NCBI RefSeq assembly: GCF_900232995.1
Contig: NZ_OCVX01000005.1
Coordinates: 176,413 to 240,412 of the forward strand
Direction: 5' to 3'
Length of the DNA stretch: 64,000 nucleotides
DNA from: Mycobacterium simulans
GTDB lineage: Bacteria > Actinomycetota > Actinomycetes > Mycobacteriales > Mycobacteriaceae
Below are positions 1 to 7,626 of this stretch, one piece after another (position 1 is the stretch's first letter; every line of letters starts with the position of its first letter). The position numbers were made by a program, and so were the translations under genes. Under the pieces are notes generated by a model. That model made no database searches. It was not told where the DNA came from and saw nothing but the letters and a program-made list of their open reading frames with translations.

Positions 1-324
1 CCATTAGTGGTGGCCGGGGCTATCGCTACAGCGATCGCTGCGGCACCCACAGCCGCAGCTGATGTCATTGCGGCTGGCCCGGGAACTAACACCACCACGA
101 TTACGCACTTCTTCCCCGCAAATGAACCTGGCGGAGGCGGCTGCGACGCCAACGGCAACTGCGGCTCCGGCGGCGTCAACGGCGGCCCTAACGGCGGTCC
201 GGGCGGGCAAGGTTGCATCCCCGGCGTCGGCTGCGGCAGCGGCGGACAGTTCTGGGGCCCGAACGGTGAGCCAGGAGGCGCGGGCTGTATCCCGGGCGTT
301 GGCTGCGGCGGCGGCCACGGCTAA
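1..324 (+). CDS. Secreted Gly/Cys-rich repeat protein, 5' end outside window
   Basis: The frame is open at base 1, so the true start probably lies upstream; the first start codon inside is GTG at 7. The visible product begins with a hydrophobic Ala-rich stretch (AIATAIAAAPTAAADV) that looks like the end of a signal peptide. After it come Asn/Gly-rich repeats with paired cysteines: GCDANGNCG once and GCIPGVGCG twice, separated by GGPNGGPGG-type linkers. The protein ends in a glycine-rich tail. This suggests an exported, disulfide-containing low-complexity protein. I recognise no family and infer no function. It faces PPE43 convergently. Confidence 0.5.
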   Translation, partial: PLVVAGAIATAIAAAPTAAADVIAAGPGTNTTTITHFFPANEPGGGGCDANGNCGSGGVNGGPNGGPGGQGCIPGVGCGSGGQFWGPNGEPGGAGCIPGVGCGGGHG

Positions 325-475
325 TCCGGCATAGCTCTTCTCCTCATCGCCGGGCGCGACAACCGCGATCGCCGGCGCGCTCTGCCGAAGATTGTCCAAT
401 TCGGTTGCCGTGCGGATGATTCGAAGAGCGATCGCACCTCGGTCGGCGACCGGAAGGGCCATATGGACACCTTGG

Positions 476-1648
476 TCAGACCACCACCTGTTTGGGCATG
501 ACAACCGGCTTGAACCCGTAGCGCGGCCCGGCATAGGCGCCGGCGCCCTTGGCCGCCGAGGCGATCCCCGGCATCCCGGGCATTCCCGCGATTGCCCCGG
601 CTTCCTCGGGGACCGCCCAGCCACTGCCGTCGGCCACCGAGGCGCCAGTAGTCATCGCCGGAGCGGCGGTAGACCAACTCGCCGGCACGGACAAGCCGCC
701 TACCGAGGCCGCCTCCCCCATACCCGCAGCCAACGCTCCCCCGGCCGGTGCCACCGCATGCGCCAAACCGGCTGCTCCAGCCGCGGCCGGAACGGCACCC
801 ACGGCGGCTTCAGCCGCCGGGCCTAGCGCCCCGACGGTGTGACCAAGGAACACCGAGCTGGTGATGCCGGCCATGACAAACCAGGCCGCGGTGTTGACCA
901 CGCCGTTGATGGCGTTCTGCACAAACGGGATGCCCAACAGCTCTGTGATGTCCTGGATAATTCCACCCAGGCCCCCCACGTCCGCGGCCGAGGTAAGGGG
1001 GGAGGCGAATGCCATCACCGCATTGGGCAAGTTGGTGATCAGATCTCCCAGGCCCACTTGTGCGACGGTGCTGGACGCGGCGGCTTGGCCGACCGCGGCG
1101 GCCTGGGCGGCCAGCCCTGCCGGGTTGGCGATTTGCGACGGCGTGGTCAACGGGTTCAGCGTCCCGGCGGCCGCCGACGAAGCCGCGTAACCGTACATGG
1201 CCAGAGCGTCTTGGGCCCACATTTCCGTGTATTGGGCCTCGGTCGCCATGATCGCCGGCGTGTTTACACCCAGGACATTCGTCGCTACCAATGCGGCCAA
1301 TAGAGCTCGATTGGCCGCGACCTCCGCCGGGGGCACCGTCATCGCAAACGCCGTCTCAAAGGCGGCCGCCGAGGCCGTTGCCTGCGAGCCCGCATGCTGC
1401 GCGCACTCAGCGGTGTAGGTCAACCAGGCGAGATAGGGCTGGGCTGCCGCCGCCATCGACAGCGAGGCGGGGCCTAGCCACTGCTCGGTGGTCAGCTGCG
1501 TGATTACCGACTCCACGGTGGTGGCTGTCGTGCTTAATTCGACGGCCAGGCTATGCCACGCTGCCGCGGCGGCCATCATTGGTGCCGAACCCGCACCCGC
1601 GTACATGCGTGCGGAGTTGATCTCAGGGGGTAAAGCGCCGAAATCCAT
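476..1648 (-). CDS. PPE43: PPE family protein, PPE-SVP subfamily (PPE43/Rv2768c-like)
   Basis: The 390-residue protein starts MDFGALPPEINS, the classic PPE N-terminus with the Pro-Pro-Glu motif at residues 7-9. A helical PPE domain of about 180 residues follows, including the W-x-x-L helix region AAAWHSLAVEL. The C-terminal half is Ala/Gly rich and carries GGLSVPASW, the signature of the SVP subfamily, before a short tail ending in PKQVVV. PPE proteins are normally exported through type VII (ESX) systems as PE/PPE heterodimers. PE27 lies 21 bp upstream on the same strand, so the two probably form one transcript and one pair. Its length is close to that of the H37Rv orthologue. Confidence 0.9.
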   Translation of the reverse strand: MDFGALPPEINSARMYAGAGSAPMMAAAAAWHSLAVELSTTATTVESVITQLTTEQWLGPASLSMAAAAQPYLAWLTYTAECAQHAGSQATASAAAFETAFAMTVPPAEVAANRALLAALVATNVLGVNTPAIMATEAQYTEMWAQDALAMYGYAASSAAAGTLNPLTTPSQIANPAGLAAQAAAVGQAAASSTVAQVGLGDLITNLPNAVMAFASPLTSAADVGGLGGIIQDITELLGIPFVQNAINGVVNTAAWFVMAGITSSVFLGHTVGALGPAAEAAVGAVPAAAGAAGLAHAVAPAGGALAAGMGEAASVGGLSVPASWSTAAPAMTTGASVADGSGWAVPEEAGAIAGMPGMPGIASAAKGAGAYAGPRYGFKPVVMPKQVVV

Positions 1649-1669
1649 TGTTATCCCGTTCCTTTAGAA

Positions 1670-2497
1670 CTACGCGACAGCCGGCTTTGACATGACGATG
1701 GGTTTGACGCCGTAACGCGGAGCACCGAAGCCGGCGCTACTGCGGGTGGCCGCACCCACCCCCGGCATCCCGGGTATGGCGGTGACCGGCGCGGTTTGCG
1801 GCGCGGCGGCGGTCCAGCCGGCACCCTGCAAGGAAGTGGTGCTCGACACCAGGGTGGCCGTCCCAGCCCAGCTTGGCGGCACCGCGACAGCGCCGATCGA
1901 GGACGCCGCTCCAACGCCGGCCGCGAGCGGCGCCGCACCCAAACCCGCCGCCGCCGCGGCAGCGGGTTCCAGGCCCGCGGCCGCCAAGCCCCCGGCGGCA
2001 GCGTCGGCGGCAGCGTCGGCGATTTCGGTCTGCTCGACGGCCGGAAGAAGAGCACCGCTCGCCAACCCGATCAGATCCGATGCAGCGGAAGCCCAGTTGC
2101 CCACCCCGATGTTCAGTATGTTGGCAATGTCTGACACCCAAGGTGGCACCGGATTTGGCGCCGCATTGAGAATGTTCGAGATGCCCGACAAGGGCGATGC
2201 GGCCGCGGACGAATTGGCGGCCTCGGTCTCGGCATACGTTTTGGCGCTGGTTTCGAGGGTGTTCACAAACATGTCGTACATGGCTTGCGCTTCGACGTTG
2301 ACCTGCTGATAGAGCGTGCCGTAAGCGGTGAACAATGACGCCTGCAGCGCCGATATCTCATCGGCCGCCGCGGGTATGACGCCCGTGGTAATGGGCGGTG
2401 CTGCAGCCGTGTTCTGGGCGGCCATTGCTGCACCCGCCGTCTCCAGTTTGGCCGCCGCAGCGGTTAACTCCTCCGGCTGTGTGGTCAGGAATGACAT
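1670..2497 (-). CDS. PE27: PE family protein (PE27/Rv2769c-like)
   Basis: The 275-residue product begins MSFLTTQPEELTAAAAKLE, with the Pro-Glu motif at residues 8-9, then a two-helix PE domain to about residue 95 that contains a YxxxE-type export signal (YAETE). A long Ala-rich C-terminal domain follows. It ends in PRYGVKPIVMSKPAVA, resembling the ends of the neighbouring PPE-SVP proteins (GPRYGFKPVVMPK and GPRYGVKPTVMPK). This shared tail suggests that C-terminal sequence was exchanged between PE27, PPE43 and PPE44. It sits directly upstream of PPE43 on the same strand, the usual order for a cosecreted PE-PPE pair. Confidence 0.9.
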   Translation of the reverse strand: MSFLTTQPEELTAAAAKLETAGAAMAAQNTAAAPPITTGVIPAAADEISALQASLFTAYGTLYQQVNVEAQAMYDMFVNTLETSAKTYAETEAANSSAAASPLSGISNILNAAPNPVPPWVSDIANILNIGVGNWASAASDLIGLASGALLPAVEQTEIADAAADAAAGGLAAAGLEPAAAAAAGLGAAPLAAGVGAASSIGAVAVPPSWAGTATLVSSTTSLQGAGWTAAAPQTAPVTAIPGMPGVGAATRSSAGFGAPRYGVKPIVMSKPAVA

Positions 2498-2649
2498 GTG
2501 TTGCTCCTCAGTTTCCTGTGTATTTGCTGTCTGATTTCTGCATGTTAGCTGGACAGAACCTGTGCGTTGAGATAAGGCTAGCGATCCCCACCCCCGCGCT
2601 CCTAGTCGGAAGCCGCAAATTATGAGTTTTTACGGCATGTTTACGCTGG

Positions 2650-2672
2650 TGCCGGCAGTCTTAACGCCGGCA
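2650..2672. terminator. Hairpin between acyl-CoA ligase remnant and PE27
   Basis: A 7-bp inverted repeat TGCCGGC ... GCCGGCA surrounds a 9-nt loop. It lies 55 bp past the stop of the minus-strand ligase pseudogene and about 150 bp before PE27. No U-tract is visible. It could be a weak terminator or chance. The remainder of 2498-2726 is more AT-rich than its surroundings and probably holds the PE27 promoter. Confidence 0.35.
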
Positions 2673-2726
2673 TGTTGAGCGTGTCATTTTGCGCTATCTG
2701 CCGTAGAGAAATGGGCCGCAATCTTC

Positions 2727-4261
2727 TCAGCGCAGTGGCGGGCCCCAGTGGATTTGTTCGCGGAGCGCGCCCTTGAGGAGTTTGCCGCCGGCGTTGCGCG
2801 GCAGTGCACTGGTCACCACCGTGACGTATTGCGGAACCTTGAAGTCCGCGAGCTGGCCGCGGCAATGTTCGAGCACCGCCGGCACGTCGATGTCTTCTGC
2901 ACCGCCGAACAGCACAGCACCGACCTTCTCCCCCATGAGGTCGTCAGGCACCGCCAGCACACAGGCGTCGGCGACGTTGGGGGCGGCCAGCAGCACGGCT
3001 TCGACTTCGACACTGGACACGTTCTCGCCGCCCCGATTGATGATGTCCTTGAGCCGGTCGATGATGTGCACCCGGCCGGCGTGGTCGACGCGGACAACGT
3101 CGCCGGTGTGCAACCAGCCGTCCACGATCGTGGCCTTGTTGGCCTCCGGCCGATTCCAATAGCCGGCCGTGACATTAGCCCCACGCACCACCAACTCACC
3201 GACCCCTGGCTCGTCGTCGCCAAAGGGAACGACTCCGATATCTACCGAGGGGACGGGATAGCCGACGGAGTCGGCGTGCTCGACGGCATCTGCGTCGGGC
3301 AGCACTGTCATCAGCGACGCCGTCTCGGTCATGCCGTACCCGTTGAACACCGTGGCTTGCGGGAACGCGCCCTGCACCCTGCGCACCAACGATGGGGCGA
3401 TCGGCGCGCCGCCATAGCCCACCCAGCGCACGCTAGACACATCAACGGTGTCAAAATCCTTGTGCCGCAGCAATAATGAATAAACTGCCGGAACGGTCAC
3501 CATCAACGAGATCCGTTCGGTGGGCAGCGTGGCGATCAATTGGTCAAGGTTGAGCGCGGGCATGATCACCGCCGTTCCCCCGACGCGAGCGGCCAACAGC
3601 AGCTGTGAGTTGCAACCGGTCACGTGGAACAGCGGCACCGAGATGAGGGTGCGCATCGCCGCACCGAGATTGGTTGGCAGTCCTAGACATCGGAGCCCGT
3701 TCTCGGTGTTGGTCAGGAATGCCTCATGGGTGTAGGCACACCTTTGGGGTGGCCGGTTGTCCCAGAGGTGTAGAACAGCGCCGCCGTGTCTTGACGGTCG
3801 AGTTGCTCGGTCACGTACGGTTCGGCGTCGGGCAACGCGGTGTCGGGTGCCAGGTCGATCCGCGTCCCCGCGTCGGACAATACGAAGTCGACCTCGGTTT
3901 GCGTCGAGCGTGTATTGATCGGTACCGCGATGCCACCCGCCATGAGCGTGCCCCAGAACGCCAGCACCCAGTTGACGCCCGCGGGGTACCGCACGGCGAC
4001 ACGCTCGCCCGGTTTGAAGCCGCCCGCGTGCAGCCCGCCAGCGACCCGCGATGCCCGGTCCCACAGCTGGCGGTAGGTCAATCGGTCGCCGCCGAGCTCG
4101 GCGACGGCCTCGTCGTCCGGGCGCCGTTCGACCTGCTCGGCGAGCATGTCCAGCAGGGTGGCCGGCAGCTTGTCGTAGTGCGGCACACCGCTGTTATCGC
4201 GGGAGACACCCGTGAGCGCGAACGGGTTGTGACTGCGCGGAATTTCGGTTATCTGAGGCAC
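2727..4261 (-). pseudogene. Acyl-CoA ligase (FadD-type, AMP-forming), one frameshift
   Basis: Two frames together give a full-length class I adenylate-forming enzyme of roughly 510 residues. The N-terminal frame (ATG at 4261) runs to the P-loop-like A3 motif TSGTTGHPKGV near residue 170, then shifts into nonsense and stops at 3713. The other frame resumes at once with YTHEAFLTNTEN and carries PLFHVTG, YGMTETAS, the GWLHTGDV motif, the hinge region DRLKDII, and the C-terminal catalytic lysine in GGKLLKGALR, ending at 2727. One missing base around 3735-3742 explains the break. Apart from it no motif is lost, so the mutation is recent, or a sequencing error, or the gene is still functional in sister strains. 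It lies between PE27 and PPE44, where H37Rv has no such gene as I recall. Substrate unknown; a short or medium carboxylic acid is a guess. Confidence 0.85.
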
Positions 4262-4341
4262 TTTTCGTCACTCCATCAGCCGCGTAGGGATAGATTACGG
4301 CCTGCCGCCTCACAGCCGGCGACGTGTCGTAGTGCCCCCGA

Positions 4342-5490
4342 TCAGAAAAGGCCTCGCTTGGGCATGACCGTCGGCTTGACTCCGTACCGCGGCCCTGCGC
4401 CGACACGGCCGTCGGCTGCTACTGCCGCTCCAGGCGCAGGCGGCATCGCTGCCATCGGTCCGTCGTCCTCGGGAACTGCCCAGCCTGTGCCATCCAAGGC
4501 CGTGCCGCTAGTCGCGGCCGGTGCAGCGGTTGACCAGCTTGCCGGGACCGACAGGCGACCGACCGCGGACGCATCGCCCAAACCGGCCGACAAAGCTGGT
4601 CTAGCGATGACCCTCGGTGTAATCGGGTGTCCCGTTCCGGCCGCCGGCGCGGCACGAGCAACGGCCTGGCTAATGGTGCCTGCGGTATCGGCAGAGTCAA
4701 TGAAGACACTATTTGAAACGCTGGCCATGGAAAAATCCGCGATGCCGCCCGAGAGACCGTGCCACGCGTATTCTACGGACTTGGAAAAATCGGCCTGGAC
4801 GACAGCGTCCAGGCCCGCCGCGTCGGTCGTCGCCGCGACTGGGGAGGCCAAGCTCACGACGGCATCGGGGACGTTGCTGATCAGGTTGCTAAGAGCCACC
4901 TGCTGCGCGGAACCGGTTGCGGCTGCCTGGCCAACAGCGGCGGCTTGGTTGGCGATCCCGGCCGGATTGGTGATGTGCGACGGCTTGGTCAGTGGGTCCA
5001 GTCGTCCGGCTATCGCCGAGGAGGCGGCATAGCCGTACATGGCCGAAGCATCTTGGGCCCACATTTCGCCGTAACTTGCCTCGGTAGCCGCGATGGCCTC
5101 CGCGTTTTGCCCAAGGATGTTGGTCTCAATCAGTGCGGCCAGCTGGGCTCTGTTGGCAGCAACCTCGGCCGGTGGCACCGTCATCGCGAATGCCGTCTCA
5201 AAGGCGGCCGCAGACGCCATCGCCTGTGCCGCCGCGAGCGCCGAGGATTCGGCGGTGTCGGTCAACCAAGCCACGAACGGCTGAGCCGCCGCCACCATGG
5301 ACAGCGACGCCGGACCCATCCACTGCTCAGTGCTCAGTCGCGTGACGACCGACTCGAAGGAGGCCGCAGCAGTGCTCAACTCGACGGCTAGCCCATTCCA
5401 CGCGGCCGCGGCCGCCAGCAGCGGTGCCGCGCCCGCGCCGGCGTACATTAGCGCGGAGTTGATCTCCGGAGGCAAAGCCCCAAAGTCCAC
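4342..5490 (-). CDS. PPE44: PPE family protein, PPE-SVP subfamily (PPE44/Rv2770c-like)
   Basis: The 382-residue protein has the same length as H37Rv PPE44. It starts from GTG and reads MDFGALPPEINSALMY, with the PPE motif at residues 7-9. The PPE domain covers about 180 residues. The C-terminal region carries the subfamily signature GRLSVPASW and ends with a tail like that of PPE43. PPE proteins are ESX substrates of the outer envelope or secretome; no individual function is visible. A small ORF stops 15 bp upstream and the frameshifted ligase follows 80 bp downstream, so it has no adjacent PE gene. Confidence 0.9.
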   Translation of the reverse strand: MDFGALPPEINSALMYAGAGAAPLLAAAAAWNGLAVELSTAAASFESVVTRLSTEQWMGPASLSMVAAAQPFVAWLTDTAESSALAAAQAMASAAAFETAFAMTVPPAEVAANRAQLAALIETNILGQNAEAIAATEASYGEMWAQDASAMYGYAASSAIAGRLDPLTKPSHITNPAGIANQAAAVGQAAATGSAQQVALSNLISNVPDAVVSLASPVAATTDAAGLDAVVQADFSKSVEYAWHGLSGGIADFSMASVSNSVFIDSADTAGTISQAVARAAPAAGTGHPITPRVIARPALSAGLGDASAVGRLSVPASWSTAAPAATSGTALDGTGWAVPEDDGPMAAMPPAPGAAVAADGRVGAGPRYGVKPTVMPKRGLF

Positions 5491-5505
5491 CTGGGCATTC
5501 CGTTT

Positions 5506-5718
5506 CTAGTCGAGGGTATTGGCCGCCGGTTCTCCGTCTGAGGCGCCCATTATTCCATCAGGGGCGGTGCCAGCAGGGCGCCCAAGCTCCTGGACGCAAT
5601 CGCGCGCCGCGGTGTCGATGGCGCCGATGACCTCGAGCACGTGAGCAGCCTGACTCAGCGACAACCCCGTCGCCAGCTTGGAAACCGTGGCGCCGACCGT
5701 GTCGTTGTTGCCGTGCAC
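5506..5718 (-). CDS. Small hypothetical protein upstream of PPE44
   Basis: A 70-codon frame starts at GTG 5718 and stops 15 bp before PPE44. The product is amphipathic in its middle (SKLATGLSLSQAAHVLEVIGAIDTA), with one cysteine (DCVQELG) and a Gly/Asp-rich tail. It lacks a PE or WXG motif. Position and spacing fit a short leader gene cotranscribed with PPE44, but it could be chance in GC-rich DNA. No Shine-Dalgarno sequence decides the start. Bases 5719-5871 upstream show no gene and include an AT-rich patch near 5778-5815 that could be a promoter. Confidence 0.4.
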   Translation of the reverse strand: MHGNNDTVGATVSKLATGLSLSQAAHVLEVIGAIDTAARDCVQELGRPAGTAPDGIMGASDGEPAANTLD

Positions 5719-5871
5719 CCACAGACGGTAGGGGCGGACCGTGACGTGGTCCAGGATTAGACGGTGTCGACGTGGTGATTCATTTAGTCTTCATAAATTT
5801 CTCGACATCACTAACTCCGCAGCGTCCCGTGTAAAGCGGTGTGGTGCAGCTTCGCTACCTCACCCCAGCGA

Positions 5872-6330
5872 TCACCCCTCCATTAGCTGAGCGGCGACCG
5901 TCGCACCGAGGTTCCAGCACGCCTCAACGTCGGCCTTGGTCGGCTTGCCCATTACGACCACCGTCTCCGCAGCCCTCACCCAGCCGAGGCCGGCGGTGAT
6001 GCCGTCGATGGCATGCTCGGCTCCCTCCGTGCCCTCATTGCCGTGGAGGTAGACGCCGAACGGTCGGCCACGGGTCGAGTCGAGCAACTGGTAATAAGCG
6101 CAGTCGAACGCATGCTTCATGGCACCGCTGATATACCCGAGGTTCGCCGGGGTGCCCAACACATAGCCGTCGGCCTCCAGCATCTCGACCGGCGAGACCG
6201 TCAGCGCCGGTCGCCGAACGACCTCCACGCCCTCGATCTCGGGGTCGGTCGCCCCCGCCACGACCGCCTCGAACATCTCCTGGCAGTGCGGCGACGGAGT
6301 GTGGTGGACGAGGAGCAGCGTCTTACTCAT
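5872..6330 (-). CDS. Flavodoxin-like / NADPH-dependent FMN reductase family (Rv2771c)
   Basis: The 152-residue single-domain protein begins with a beta strand and FMN phosphate-binding-type loop (LLLVHHTPSPHCQEM). A central strand-loop GYVLGTPANLGYISGAMKHAFD matches the flavin-ring loop of the NAD(P)H-dependent FMN reductase/flavodoxin fold. A third loop (GVYLHGNEGTEGAE) is also typical. It is likely a cytosolic FMN-binding redox protein, partner unknown. Its start overlaps the end of the small membrane-protein gene upstream by 8 bp, placing it at the end of the dapB operon. Confidence 0.8.
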   Translation of the reverse strand: MSKTLLLVHHTPSPHCQEMFEAVVAGATDPEIEGVEVVRRPALTVSPVEMLEADGYVLGTPANLGYISGAMKHAFDCAYYQLLDSTRGRPFGVYLHGNEGTEGAEHAIDGITAGLGWVRAAETVVVMGKPTKADVEACWNLGATVAAQLMEG

Positions 6331-6778
6331 TGGCGTGCAACTCGAGGGCGGTCTTCATGGCTTCCCGGGCACGGCGCCGATCCCCCGCATAGTCGTATGC
6401 CCGCGCCAACCGATACCAGCGACGCCAGTTGGCGGGGTCGCCTTCCAGCTCGGTACGCACGGTGTCGAACAGCGAGTCGGCCGCGTCGCGCTGAATGCGC
6501 CCCGATGGCCGTCGCGGTAGCGCGCTGGTATCGAGTTCCATCCCGTCTTCGGCGATGAGACGCGCCAGCCTCTGGTGCGCGAATCCGGCGCGCAGAGTCG
6601 CGACCATGGCCCACAACCCGATGAAGGGCATGATCAGCAGCGCCAACCCCAGCCCGACGGCGGCGACCCGGCCCGAACCGATCATCGCGACGGCGAGGCG
6701 ACCGAGCATCACAAAGTACGCCAGCATCGCGACGCACATGAACGCGATAACCAACTGGATGCGCACGGTAGTCGTCAT
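6323..6778 (-). CDS. Small two-TM membrane protein with TPR-like tail (Rv2772c)
   Basis: The start is ATG at 6778, which overlaps the dapB stop codon as ATGA; the open frame extends further but only as dapB shadow. The 151 residues have two hydrophobic segments, about 8-28 (VIAFMCVAMLAYFVMLGRLAVA) and 38-60 (AVGLGLALLIMPFIGLWAMVATL). A soluble tail (NWRRWYRLARAYDYAGDRRRAREAM) resembles a single TPR-type helix pair. Function unknown. Coupling to dapB and the flavodoxin-like gene suggests cotranscription, not a shared pathway. Confidence 0.8.
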   Translation of the reverse strand: MTTTVRIQLVIAFMCVAMLAYFVMLGRLAVAMIGSGRVAAVGLGLALLIMPFIGLWAMVATLRAGFAHQRLARLIAEDGMELDTSALPRRPSGRIQRDAADSLFDTVRTELEGDPANWRRWYRLARAYDYAGDRRRAREAMKTALELHANE

Positions 6779-7512
6779 TGCAAGTTGAGCAATGCCTCTA
6801 GACCGACGGTCAGGCCGGGCCGTTCGCGGATGCGGCGTACGGCCAACAGCACACCGGGCACAAAGGAGGTTCGGTCCAGGCTGTCGTGGCGGATGGTCAG
6901 CGTCTCCCCCTCGGTCCCGAAGAGCACCTCCTGGTGCGCGACCAGCCCGGCCAGCCGCACGGCGTGCACCGGGATGCCGTCGACGTCGGCGCCGCGGGCC
7001 CCAGGCAGGCTGGTGCTGGTGGCATCGGGATTGGGCGGCAACTCTTTTCGAGCCTCGGCGATCAGTCTTGCGGTGCGCGCGGCCGTGCCCGAGGGGGCGT
7101 CCGCCTTGTGCGGGTGATGTAGCTCGATGACCTCTGCCGAGTCGAAGAACGGAGCGGCCTGCTTGGCGAAATGCATGGACAGCACCGCGCCGATGGCAAA
7201 GTTGGGCGCGATCAGCACTGAGGTTTTTGGGTTGGCAGCAAGCCACGATTCCACCTGGCTCATGCGTTCGGCGGTGAAGCCAGTGGTACCGACCACGGCA
7301 TGAATTCCGTTGTCTATCAAGAACTCCAGATTGCCCATCACCACGTCCGGGTGGGTGAAGTCGATGACAACTTCCGTGCTTCCATCGGTGAGCAAGCTCA
7401 GCGGATCACCGGCGTCCACCTCGGCGGACAGGGTCAGGTCCTCGGCGGCCTGCACCGCCGCCACCATCGTTGATCCGACTTTGCCTTTGGCTCCCAGCAC
7501 GCCTACCCGCAT
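6775..7512 (-). CDS. dapB: 4-hydroxy-tetrahydrodipicolinate reductase
   Basis: DapB reduces the DapA product with NAD(P)H in the diaminopimelate/lysine pathway, which feeds peptidoglycan cross-links. The 245-residue protein starts MRVGVLGAKGKVG (Rossmann GxxGxxG). It carries the active-site helix ELHHPHKADAPSGTA, with the His and Lys of the family, and the cofactor-loop region GTTGFT. The longer upstream frame is rejected because DapB begins at the dinucleotide-binding strand and 245 residues is the mycobacterial length. It lies back to back with the 13E12 gene across about 100 bp, and leads a three-gene operon with the small membrane and flavodoxin-like genes. Confidence 0.95.
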   Translation of the reverse strand: MRVGVLGAKGKVGSTMVAAVQAAEDLTLSAEVDAGDPLSLLTDGSTEVVIDFTHPDVVMGNLEFLIDNGIHAVVGTTGFTAERMSQVESWLAANPKTSVLIAPNFAIGAVLSMHFAKQAAPFFDSAEVIELHHPHKADAPSGTAARTARLIAEARKELPPNPDATSTSLPGARGADVDGIPVHAVRLAGLVAHQEVLFGTEGETLTIRHDSLDRTSFVPGVLLAVRRIRERPGLTVGLEALLNLQ

Positions 7513-7610
7513 GGCCTTCACCCTAGACCGGGTCGCAGTTGTCCACAGTTGGCCGTTCATCCACCGCAACCGCCTTGGTCGTGGTCGGTGTCTGCCCACG
7601 GCAATATCAT

Positions 7611-7626
7611 TCGAACATGAGTTCGA
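7611..7626 (+). promoter_or_regulatory. LexA (SOS) box overlapping start codon of 13E12 gene
   Basis: The sequence TCGAACATGAGTTCGA is a perfect match to the mycobacterial LexA operator TCGAAC-N4-GTTCGA. The ATG inside it at 7617 is the chosen start of the downstream HNH gene. LexA bound here would block both transcription and initiation-region access. SOS boxes over the start of 13E12-family genes are known in M. tuberculosis, so the assignment rests on motif and established precedent. Confidence 0.85.

Noticed and set aside
3674..5032. 452-codon plus-strand ORF over the ligase remnant and PPE44
   Set aside because: It lies antisense to two recognisable genes and has no start context or family motif; GC-rich third positions produce such long shadows.
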